Shown in pieces: positions 1-5,732 of a stretch of 7,741 bases of DNA. The DNA lies in the NCBI GenBank assembly GCA_945877045.1, contig CAMCQW010000088.1:1-7741 (forward strand), given 5' to 3'. The translations under genes were made by a program, and so were the position numbers. Under the pieces are notes generated by a model, which had not been told where the DNA came from, ran no database searches, and saw nothing but the letters and a program-made list of their open reading frames with translations. Source of the DNA: Chryseobacterium gleum (GTDB lineage Bacteria > Bacteroidota > Bacteroidia > Flavobacteriales_D > Crocinitomicaceae). Positions within the stretch are counted from its first letter, which is position 1. Each line of letters opens with the position of its first letter.

Positions 1-1
1 C

Positions 2-151
2 GCAAATGCTACCATTGGCTTCATTGAAGTTGGAATGGCCCTTATGGTGCTTGGTTCTTTTGTTTATGTGGTACTAACAAATCTTACGAAAGCACCCTTA
101 ACCCCGGTGAATCACCCGTTCTTAGACGAAAGTGTTCACCACGATATTTGA
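2..151 (+). CDS. actF: Quinol:cytochrome c oxidoreductase subunit ActF (alternative complex III), C-terminal 49 residues
   Basis: Only the tail of this gene is in the window, open from the left edge and ending at TGA 149-151. The fragment shows one hydrophobic membrane segment (about visible residues 4-28, GFIEVGMALMVLGSFVYVV), then a short polar tail containing NHPFLDESVHHDI. That ending matches what I know of ActF in Bacteroidota. ActF is an NrfD/PsrC-like multi-helix membrane subunit of alternative complex III, which oxidises menaquinol and feeds electrons to cytochrome c or directly to an associated oxidase. The stop lies 21 bases before coxB on the same strand with no promoter or terminator between, so the genes are probably co-transcribed. 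The assignment rests on the tail motif plus the coxB-coxA neighbours. The very similar ActC subunit is the main alternative, but it does not normally sit directly before coxB. Confidence 0.85.
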   Translation, partial: ANATIGFIEVGMALMVLGSFVYVVLTNLTKAPLTPVNHPFLDESVHHDI

Positions 152-172
152 TAAAAAATAATTAAAGAAAAA

Positions 173-1396
173 ATGGAAAGTAAATTGATTATTTTAATAG
201 CAGTTATTTTAGGAATTTTAGCCTTGGCTCAACTAGTTCGTATTTATGAACTAACCTCTAAGCTTCGTAAAAGTTCAGAACATGAAGTTCCCAACAGGGA
301 TAATGTATTGAATGGAAAGTTGTTGTTAATCTTTATGATCTTTCAGTTTTTAGGTCTAATTTATTGCATGCTAAAATATGGTTATACCGGCCTTGGTGAA
401 GCCGCTTCAATTGAAGGGGTTGAAACAGATTGGTTGTTAAACTTGAATTTTGTAATTATTCTTTTTGTCTTTTTTGTTACCAATTTTCTGTTATTTTATT
501 TTTGCTTTAAATACGTCCGTAAGCCAGGCGTAAAGGCTTATTATTATCCCCATAATAACAAATTAGAAATGATTTGGACAATTGTTCCAGCGATTGTAAT
601 GGCGGTAATTATTATATTAGGACTAAAATCTTGGAATAAATTAACATCAATTTCTGGTGATGATGCGGTTAGAATTGAGCTTTTCTCTAAGCAGTTCGAT
701 TGGACAGCTAGATATGCTGGTGCGGACAACGTCTTGGGACGTCATGACTATAAATTGACAGCTGATAATAATGAGTTGGCGCTTGTAACGACAAATACAA
801 TTGATTCATCTATTCGTATTATGTTAGAAGGCCCTTCAGGAATAGAAGCAATCCAACGGATTTTAAATAATAGAGATACCGTTATCAATGATTCCACGAT
901 GAATGTTTTACGCGTGGAGTTATCTAGAAAAGAAAGATTGTTAAGGTTGTTGTTTCAAATGAAAGGACATCACTCAAAAGCCCAAGACAAGTCTGCTTGG
1001 AATGACATAATCCAAAGAGACACGCTTTACTTGTGTGTTAATCAAGCATATGAATTCAATTTCAGAGCTAAAGATGTTTTGCACTCTGCTTATTTTCCAC
1101 AATTCAGAGCTCAAATGAATAATGTTCCCGGGATGACCACACGAACAAAATTTACGCCGATTTTAACGACGGAACAAATGAGAAAGAATATGAATGATCC
1201 TAAATTTAATTTCGTTTTGTTATGTAACAAAATTTGTGGCGGAGCTCATTACAAAATGAAAATGATTATTGTAGTAAAAGATAAAAAATCGTTTGATAGT
1301 TGGATGAAACAAAAGTCTAAAGAGACCTTCAGAGCAAAGTATTTTCCCGTTATAGCTGAGGCCGCGCCAGTTAATCAAGCGCCGGCAAAAATGTAA
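173..1396 (+). CDS. coxB: Cytochrome c oxidase subunit II (CuA subunit), aa3-type
   Basis: The 407-residue subunit II carries the binuclear CuA centre that receives electrons and passes them to heme a in CoxA. Four hydrophobic helices are visible at about residues 4-24, 49-68, 91-114 and 131-151. Classical subunit II has two, and the last two here correspond to them, the final one being EMIWTIVPAIVMAVIIILGL. The periplasmic cupredoxin domain follows. QFDWTARY (174-181) includes the aromatic W177 at the expected electron-entry position. CuA ligands are H304 (DVLHSAYFPQ), C351, C355, H359 and M362 (CNKICGGAHYKM). The usual Glu between the two cysteines is Lys353; its ligand contribution is a backbone carbonyl, so the site should still form. 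A helical, charged insertion (about 215-285) separates the first strand from the ligand region, making the protein longer than most homologues. No fused cytochrome c domain is present, fitting electron supply by alternative complex III. The ATG at 173 follows an A-rich stretch without a Shine-Dalgarno site. Confidence 0.97.
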   Translation: MESKLIILIAVILGILALAQLVRIYELTSKLRKSSEHEVPNRDNVLNGKLLLIFMIFQFLGLIYCMLKYGYTGLGEAASIEGVETDWLLNLNFVIILFVFFVTNFLLFYFCFKYVRKPGVKAYYYPHNNKLEMIWTIVPAIVMAVIIILGLKSWNKLTSISGDDAVRIELFSKQFDWTARYAGADNVLGRHDYKLTADNNELALVTTNTIDSSIRIMLEGPSGIEAIQRILNNRDTVINDSTMNVLRVELSRKERLLRLLFQMKGHHSKAQDKSAWNDIIQRDTLYLCVNQAYEFNFRAKDVLHSAYFPQFRAQMNNVPGMTTRTKFTPILTTEQMRKNMNDPKFNFVLLCNKICGGAHYKMKMIIVVKDKKSFDSWMKQKSKETFRAKYFPVIAEAAPVNQAPAKM

Positions 1397-1438
1397 TAAA
1401 TACTTTAAAAGAATAATTATTAATATAAATTTTTGAAA

Positions 1439-3253
1439 ATGGCTTCAGTAGCACACGACGAACACCACCACGCTGACCTGCATCATGGCGATCACCACCA
1501 TGAAGAAGGATTTGTTTCAAAGTACATTTTTAGTCAAGATCATAAGATGATTGGCAAGCAGTTTTTGATGACTGCTGTAATTATGGGAATTGTTGCGATG
1601 TTATTGTCTGTATTGTTTAGGATACAATTAGCATGGCCGGGTGAAAGTTCCGATTTTTTATCATTCTTTTTAGGTGAACAATGGGCACCTAACGGGGTGT
1701 TAAAGGAGGACATGTATCTTGGATTAGTAACAATTCATGGTACAATTATGGTGTTTTTCCTCCTTACAGGTGGTTTGTCGGGTACCTTTTCAAACATTCT
1801 CATTCCACTACAACTTGGAGCAAGGGACATGGCAACGGGCTTTCTTAACATGCTTTCTTATTGGTTCTTTTTGGTTTCTTCATTAATCATGCTTTATTCC
1901 TTGTTTATTTCTACGGGTCCCGCAATGGCTGGTTGGACAATTTACCCGCCACTTTCCGCGCTGCCTCAGGCGATGTCCGGATCTGGAACTGGAATGACAC
2001 TGTGGCTTATTTCTATGGCAATATTTATCGCTGGTTCATTAATAGGAAGTTTGAATTATATAGTAACAGTTATTAATTTAAGAACGCAAGGAATGACTAT
2101 GACAAGAATGCCACTTACTATATGGACATTTTTTGTTACGGCTATTCTTGGTGTACTTTCTTTCCCGGTTTTGCTTTCTGCAGCACTATTATTAATGATG
2201 GATAGATTGGCGGGAACGAGTTTTTTCTTGTCAGACATTATTGTCAACGGTGAAATGCTAGCGAATCACGGTGGTTCTCCAATTTTGTTTCAACATCTTT
2301 TTTGGTTCCTTGGTCACCCGGAAGTTTACATCGTTTTATTACCAGCACTTGGGCTATCGTCAGAAATTATTTCAACGAATTCTAGGAAGCCAATATTTGG
2401 ATATAAAGCAATGATTGGATCTATTTTGGCAATTGGATTCCTTTCATTTATTGTGTGGGGGCATCACATGTTTATTACAGGGATGAATCCGTTTTTGGGT
2501 AGTGTTTTTGTTTTTACAACGCTCTTAATAGCCATTCCTTCTGCTGTTAAAGTTTTTAATTATTTAACAACTTTGTGGAAAGGCTCGCTAATTTTTACGC
2601 CAGCAATGCTTTTTGCAGTAGCCCTTGTATCTACTTTTGTTACAGGTGGTGTAACGGGTATAATATTAGCTGACTCTGCCTTAGATATTGCTATTCACGA
2701 TACCTACTTCGTAGTAGCGCATTTCCACATTGTTATGGGAATGTCGGCAGTATTTGGAATGTTTGCAGGCGTATATCATTGGTTCCCTAAAATGTATGGC
2801 CGCATGATGAATCTGCGCTTAGGGTATATCCACTTTTATATAACGATTGTTGGTGCCTATGGCGTTTTCTTTCCAATGCATTTTGTTGGATTAGCAGGTG
2901 CCCCAAGACGTTATTATGATTCTTCATCATTTGGCGACTTTAACGAGAGCTCTTATAATATGATAATGGATTTGAATATTATCATCACCATCTTTGCGAT
3001 TCTAGCAGCCCTAGGTCAATTGGTTTTCTTATTCAATTTCTTTTATAGTATTTTTAGAGGACCAAAAGCTCCTCAAAACCCGTGGAATTCAAACACTTTA
3101 GAATGGACAACACCAGTAGAACATATTCATGGAAATTGGCCAGGAGATCTTCCAACTGTTTACCGTTGGCCATACGATTATTCTAAGCCGGGTTCGGATG
3201 TTGATTTCATCCCTCAGAATGTTCCATTGGCTGATGGCGAAGAAGAGCATTAA
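1439..3253 (+). CDS. coxA: Cytochrome c oxidase subunit I, aa3-type (heme a, heme a3-CuB)
   Basis: The 604-residue catalytic subunit reduces O2 to water and pumps protons across the inner membrane. Heme and copper ligands are all visible: H100 (TIHGTIMVFF) and H430 for low-spin heme a, H428 for heme a3 (VAHFHIVMG), and H293, H342 and H343 for CuB. Y297 in GHPEVY is placed for the His-Tyr cross-link. The family A1 glutamate is E295, the K-pathway lysine K371 (SAVKVFNY), the D-pathway entry D130 (GARDMA), and the propionate-side arginine pair R490/R491 (APRRYY). The N-terminus (residues 6-21) is very His-rich, common in Bacteroidota homologues. I start at ATG 1439; the in-frame TTG two codons earlier is less likely. 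It follows coxB by 42 AT-rich bases with no promoter match, so it is probably in the act-cox operon. The C-terminal region (EWTTPVEHIHGNWPGDLP) is standard. The downstream gene converges, 30 bases away. Confidence 0.98.
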   Translation: MASVAHDEHHHADLHHGDHHHEEGFVSKYIFSQDHKMIGKQFLMTAVIMGIVAMLLSVLFRIQLAWPGESSDFLSFFLGEQWAPNGVLKEDMYLGLVTIHGTIMVFFLLTGGLSGTFSNILIPLQLGARDMATGFLNMLSYWFFLVSSLIMLYSLFISTGPAMAGWTIYPPLSALPQAMSGSGTGMTLWLISMAIFIAGSLIGSLNYIVTVINLRTQGMTMTRMPLTIWTFFVTAILGVLSFPVLLSAALLLMMDRLAGTSFFLSDIIVNGEMLANHGGSPILFQHLFWFLGHPEVYIVLLPALGLSSEIISTNSRKPIFGYKAMIGSILAIGFLSFIVWGHHMFITGMNPFLGSVFVFTTLLIAIPSAVKVFNYLTTLWKGSLIFTPAMLFAVALVSTFVTGGVTGIILADSALDIAIHDTYFVVAHFHIVMGMSAVFGMFAGVYHWFPKMYGRMMNLRLGYIHFYITIVGAYGVFFPMHFVGLAGAPRRYYDSSSFGDFNESSYNMIMDLNIIITIFAILAALGQLVFLFNFFYSIFRGPKAPQNPWNSNTLEWTTPVEHIHGNWPGDLPTVYRWPYDYSKPGSDVDFIPQNVPLADGEEEH

Positions 3254-3283
3254 ACAGCTAGAGAAAGCTTTTTGGCGGTGAGA

Positions 3284-3862
3284 TTATTGGAGTGACTTAA
3301 GTTCTCGCTCGATGATTTCCATTTCTTTATAAAAATCTTCTCCAAAAGCTCTAATTAATGGTGCCTTCAAGAATCGGTATACAGGGATGGCTAATTTTTC
3401 ACCGCAGATACATGCCGGAGCACAGATTTTCCATTCATCAAAATTTATCGCGGTATAATCATTGATTTTTTTGAGCCTAATTGGGTATAAATGACAAGAC
3501 AAGGGTTTTAAATTTGATGTTTTCCCCGCTAGATGAGCTGTTTCAATGGCGCATTTAGCAATGTTATTCGCGTCGTAGTGCACAAACACACATTCTTTAT
3601 TATTAATTAATGATGTAACGGGTTCGTTTTCAATGTCATTATAAGAAACACCTTGCTTTTTAACGGCAGCAATTCCTTCTTCCCGCATAAACGGCATTAT
3701 CTTTTCAAGATTTTCATTTAGGAGAGCCACCTCTTCTTTTTTTAGTGGAGCTCCTGCATCACCTTCAATACAACAAGCGCCTTTACAGGCATTTAAATCA
3801 CACACAAATTTCCTTTCAAAAACGTCTGATGAAATGATCTTGTCTTCTATTTCAATTAACAT
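3284..3862 (-). CDS. DUF3109-type / YkgJ-like cysteine-rich protein, function unknown
   Basis: This 192-residue soluble protein has no signal peptide or membrane helix and ten cysteines in clusters: C21, C26, C30, C31 (C-x4-C-x3-CC), C91, C104, C123 (PLSCHLYPI), and C147, C151, C153. The CC pair and the LSC-x2-YP element resemble the YkgJ type of putative zinc/iron-chelating protein, and overall it looks like the DUF3109 family that I associate with Bacteroidota. Metal or Fe-S binding is an inference from the cysteine pattern; no reaction or partner is known to me. The middle (residues 40-75) is a charged helical segment. It lies on the opposite strand, convergent with coxA and divergent from rimP, so it is its own transcription unit. 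The ATG (3860-3862) directly follows a -7-like box, implying an almost leaderless mRNA. It is near an oxidase operon, but a role in oxidase metallation would be guesswork. Confidence 0.85.
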   Translation of the reverse strand: MLIEIEDKIISSDVFERKFVCDLNACKGACCIEGDAGAPLKKEEVALLNENLEKIMPFMREEGIAAVKKQGVSYNDIENEPVTSLINNKECVFVHYDANNIAKCAIETAHLAGKTSNLKPLSCHLYPIRLKKINDYTAINFDEWKICAPACICGEKLAIPVYRFLKAPLIRAFGEDFYKEMEIIERELKSLQ

Positions 3863-3890
3863 ATTACAAATGTACTAGGTATTTAATTGA
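3852..3890. repeat. 39-bp inverted repeat (8-bp arms) over the DUF3109 start and -7 box
   Basis: Arms are TCAATTAA (3852-3859) and TTAATTGA (3883-3890), with a 23-base spacer holding the minus-strand TACATTTG. The left arm lies inside codons 2-4 of the DUF3109 gene. The arm core and the 31-base arm-to-arm offset equal those of the neighbouring repeat at 3901-3939. It may be an operator; AT-richness makes chance possible. Confidence 0.4.
3867..3874 (-). promoter_or_regulatory. Possible -7 box (TAcaTTTG) for the DUF3109 gene
   Basis: Read on the minus strand, TACATTTG matches the Bacteroidota -7 consensus TAnnTTTG exactly and ends four bases before the ATG. If used in the usual way, transcription would begin within about a base of the start codon, giving a nearly leaderless mRNA. 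I find no TTG at the expected -33 distance (the nearest, at 3904-3902, is 27 bases upstream), so this is a half-supported promoter. Confidence 0.45.
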
Positions 3891-3896
3891 TTATTG

Positions 3897-3927
3897 TTTG
3901 TCAATTATAAATAAAGGTATATCTTTG
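3897..3927 (+). promoter_or_regulatory. Promoter of rimP-nusA-infB (Bacteroidota -33/-7 type)
   Basis: TTTG at 3897-3900, then 19 bases, then TAtcTTTG at 3920-3927 match both elements and the spacing known for the primary sigma factor of Bacteroidota. Initiation is expected near 3931, giving a leader of about 49 nt before the rimP ATG. No other good match precedes this operon on the plus strand. Confidence 0.8.
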
Positions 3928-3939
3928 TACAATAATTGA
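3901..3939. repeat. 39-bp inverted repeat (8-bp arms) straddling the rimP -7 box
   Basis: Perfect arms TCAATTAT (3901-3908) and ATAATTGA (3932-3939) flank a 23-base spacer containing TAtcTTTG. The left arm sits just inside the -33 element and the right arm covers the predicted start of transcription, so a bound protein would block RNA polymerase. It shares its core and geometry with the repeat at 3852-3890. Confidence 0.45.
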
Positions 3940-3948
3940 AATATAAGC

Positions 3949-3975
3949 GAGGGGACGAAAGTCCCCTCTTTTTTT
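3949..3975 (+). terminator. Intrinsic terminator / putative attenuator in the rimP leader
   Basis: GAGGGGAC (3949-3956), loop GAAA, and GTCCCCTC (3961-3968) form a perfect 8-bp, mostly G-C stem closed by a stable C(GAAA)G tetraloop, followed directly by seven T (3969-3975). It works only on the plus strand, since the other side lacks a U-tract. It lies about 18 nt after the predicted transcription start and four bases before the rimP ATG, with no plus-strand gene upstream that it could terminate. It should therefore end a fraction of transcripts at about 45 nt and lower expression of rimP-nusA-infB. Close to the ribosome-binding region, it could also hinder translation. Confidence 0.85.
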
Positions 3976-3979
3976 GCCA

Positions 3980-4456
3980 ATGATTAACAAAGAGAAGGTA
4001 ATAGCGCTAGTCGAAGAACGAATGAATGAATTGAACAATGGTTTATACATTGTTGAATTGACGATTTCTTCTGCAAATAGCATTCATGTGGAGATCGATA
4101 AAATTGTCGGAGGCGTAACAGTTACGGATTGTGTTTCTGTTTCTAGAAATGTTGAGCATAATTTGGACAGAGACGAAGAAGATTTTGAATTACATGTTTC
4201 TTCCGCAGGATTAGACAAGCCACTAAGGCACATCAATCAGTATATCAAAAATATTGGGCGACGTGTCGAAATACTACGAAAAGATGGCGAAAAACTGGAA
4301 GGGGAAATTATTAAAATAACAGATGACACGATGATTATAAAAGATCAAGTGTCAAAACAAATAGAAAACAAAAAGAAAAAAGTGTTAGTTGAAGAAGTGA
4401 CGGAAGTTCATTTCTCGGATGTAAAGGAATCTAAAATTGTAATATCTTTTAAATGA
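3980..4456 (+). CDS. rimP: Ribosome maturation factor RimP
   Basis: The 158-residue cytoplasmic protein is required for late assembly of the 30S ribosomal subunit. The N-terminal alpha/beta domain (about residues 1-82) contains VEIDKIVGGVTVTDCVSVSRNVEH and the most conserved family signature, LHVSSAGLDKPLR (71-83; xVSSPGLxRPL in most bacteria, with Ala replacing Pro here). The C-terminal SH3-like barrel (about 90-158) begins at GRRVEILRKDG and has a lysine-rich hairpin (131-134). I start at ATG 3980 (MINKEK). A TTG two codons upstream lies in the terminator U-tract and is not credible. The start lacks a Shine-Dalgarno site and, unusually, follows a U-tract rather than the A-rich stretch seen before its neighbours. 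It is the first gene of the operon, six bases from nusA, the order seen across bacteria. Confidence 0.96.
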   Translation: MINKEKVIALVEERMNELNNGLYIVELTISSANSIHVEIDKIVGGVTVTDCVSVSRNVEHNLDRDEEDFELHVSSAGLDKPLRHINQYIKNIGRRVEILRKDGEKLEGEIIKITDDTMIIKDQVSKQIENKKKKVLVEEVTEVHFSDVKESKIVISFK

Positions 4457-4462
4457 TAATTT

Positions 4463-5698
4463 ATGAATAGTGTTGAACTTGTTGACTCCTTCTTGGAGTT
4501 TAAGGACTTAAAAAATATTGACAAACAAACTATGCAACATATTTTGGAAGATGTGTTCAGAGCGATGTTTAAGAAGAAATTTGAAACCGATGAGCACATT
4601 GACATCATTGTTAATATCGATAAAGGCGATGTTCAAATATTCTTAAACAAGGAAATTGTTGATGACGGTGAAGTAGAAGACCCGAATACTGAAATAGCTT
4701 ATTCGGATGCGATTAAAATTCAACCAGATTTCGAAATTGGGGAGGAAGTGACTGAAGAGTTTAAATTCGCCGATTTTGGAAGAAGAAATATTTTGTCCTT
4801 ACGTCAGAATTTAATCTCAAGAATCCTTGAGCTTGAAAAAGATCATTTGTATAAAAAATATAAAGAACGTGTTGGTGAAATTGTAACTGGTGAGGTTTAT
4901 CAGGTTTGGAAAAAAGAAATTCTTGTAATGGACGATGACCAAAACGAATTGTTATTGCCAAAATCAGAACAAATTCCAGCTGACTTCTTCAAAAAAGGAG
5001 AAACCGTTCGTGCTGTTGTTTCTAAAGTTGATATGCGGAATAGCACTCCAGTAATTATTCTCTCAAGAACGGCCCCTGAATTTTTGGAACGCCTTTTTGA
5101 ATTGGAGGTTCCTGAGGTATTTGACGGTCTTATTACCATTAAGAAAATAGTGCGTGAGCCAGGTGAAAGAGCAAAAGTTGCCGTGGAATCGTATGATGAT
5201 CGTGTTGATCCTGTTGGCGCTTGTGTCGGAATGAAAGGGTCTAGAATTCATGGAATCGTACGTGAATTAAGAAATGAAAATATAGATGTTATTAATTATA
5301 CATCTAATAATCAATTGCTTATTCAGCGCGCACTTTCGCCCGCAAAAATTTCTTCCTTAGATATTAATGAAGAAGAAAAACGGGTGAAGGTTTATCTAAA
5401 GCCAGATCAAGTTTCTTTAGCAATTGGAAAGGGAGGAAATAATATTAAGTTGGCAGGAAAGCTTTGTGGATACGACATTGATGTGTACAGAGACGGTGAA
5501 GTTGATATCGAAGATGTGGATTTAGAAGAATTTGTTGATGAAATAGATAGCTGGATTATTGACGAATTAAAAGCAATTGGTTGTGATACTGCTAAGTCAG
5601 TACTAGAAATTGGAGCCGAGGATCTTTTAAAAAGAACAGACTTAGAAAAAGAGACAATTGATGAGGTGTTCCGCATCTTGAAAGCGGAATTTGAATAA
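4463..5698 (+). CDS. nusA: Transcription termination/antitermination factor NusA
   Basis: The 411-residue protein binds RNA polymerase near the RNA exit channel, stabilises hairpin pauses, and modulates intrinsic termination and antitermination. Domains in order: N-terminal RNAP-binding domain (about 1-125, with FKFADFGRRNILSLRQNL at 100-117); S1 domain (about 135-200, from GEIVTGEVYQVWKKEILV); KH1 (about 215-285, with the DPVGACVGMKGSRI loop at 249-262); and KH2 (about 290-345, with SLAIGKGGNNIKLA at 318-331). A short C-terminal helical segment (about 358-410) resembles a helix-hairpin-helix/acidic-repeat unit (LKAIGCDTAKSVLEIGAEDLLKRTDL). It lacks the tandem acidic repeats of E. coli NusA (495 residues). 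The ATG at 4463 follows the rimP stop by six bases, so coupled expression is likely. The terminator-like hairpin in the leader makes this gene a candidate for autoregulation. Confidence 0.98.
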   Translation: MNSVELVDSFLEFKDLKNIDKQTMQHILEDVFRAMFKKKFETDEHIDIIVNIDKGDVQIFLNKEIVDDGEVEDPNTEIAYSDAIKIQPDFEIGEEVTEEFKFADFGRRNILSLRQNLISRILELEKDHLYKKYKERVGEIVTGEVYQVWKKEILVMDDDQNELLLPKSEQIPADFFKKGETVRAVVSKVDMRNSTPVIILSRTAPEFLERLFELEVPEVFDGLITIKKIVREPGERAKVAVESYDDRVDPVGACVGMKGSRIHGIVRELRNENIDVINYTSNNQLLIQRALSPAKISSLDINEEEKRVKVYLKPDQVSLAIGKGGNNIKLAGKLCGYDIDVYRDGEVDIEDVDLEEFVDEIDSWIIDELKAIGCDTAKSVLEIGAEDLLKRTDLEKETIDEVFRILKAEFE

Positions 5699-5732
5699 TT
5701 TATTATAATATTTTTTGAAAGAAAACTGATTT

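Noticed and set aside
1433..1438. TTG start two codons before the coxA ATG
   Set aside because: An ATG directly follows in frame, and the MASVAHDEHHH beginning matches the usual N-terminus of Bacteroidota CoxA.
1397..1438. Possible promoter between coxB and coxA
   Set aside because: AT-rich but without an exact TAnnTTTG box; short gap and fixed gene order favour one operon.
1703..1714. Perfect Shine-Dalgarno-like AAAGGAGGA before an in-frame ATG inside coxA (Met92)
   Set aside because: Bacteroidota seldom rely on Shine-Dalgarno pairing, the bases encode Lys-Glu-Asp in a conserved reading frame, and a start there would remove the first membrane helix.
3256..3273. Possible coxA terminator: AGCT/AGCT hairpin followed by TTTTT in the 30-base convergent gap
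   Set aside because: Only four base pairs with a six-base loop; too weak to call an intrinsic terminator.
3974..3979. TTG start two codons before the rimP ATG
   Set aside because: It lies in the U-tract of the leader terminator, so most transcripts reaching it would end there; ATG 3980 is the natural start.
4761..5251. Open frames of 60-90 codons on the minus strand opposite nusA, and similar ones opposite coxB and coxA
   Set aside because: Low-complexity Ser/Asn/Phe-rich translations with no recognisable motif, lying antisense to strongly conserved genes; they are shadows of the real frames.
5708..5717. Possible separate infB promoter (TATTTTTTG)
   Set aside because: The spacing between TA and TTTG is three, not two, bases, and there is no paired -33 element; operon transcription from the rimP promoter is simpler.
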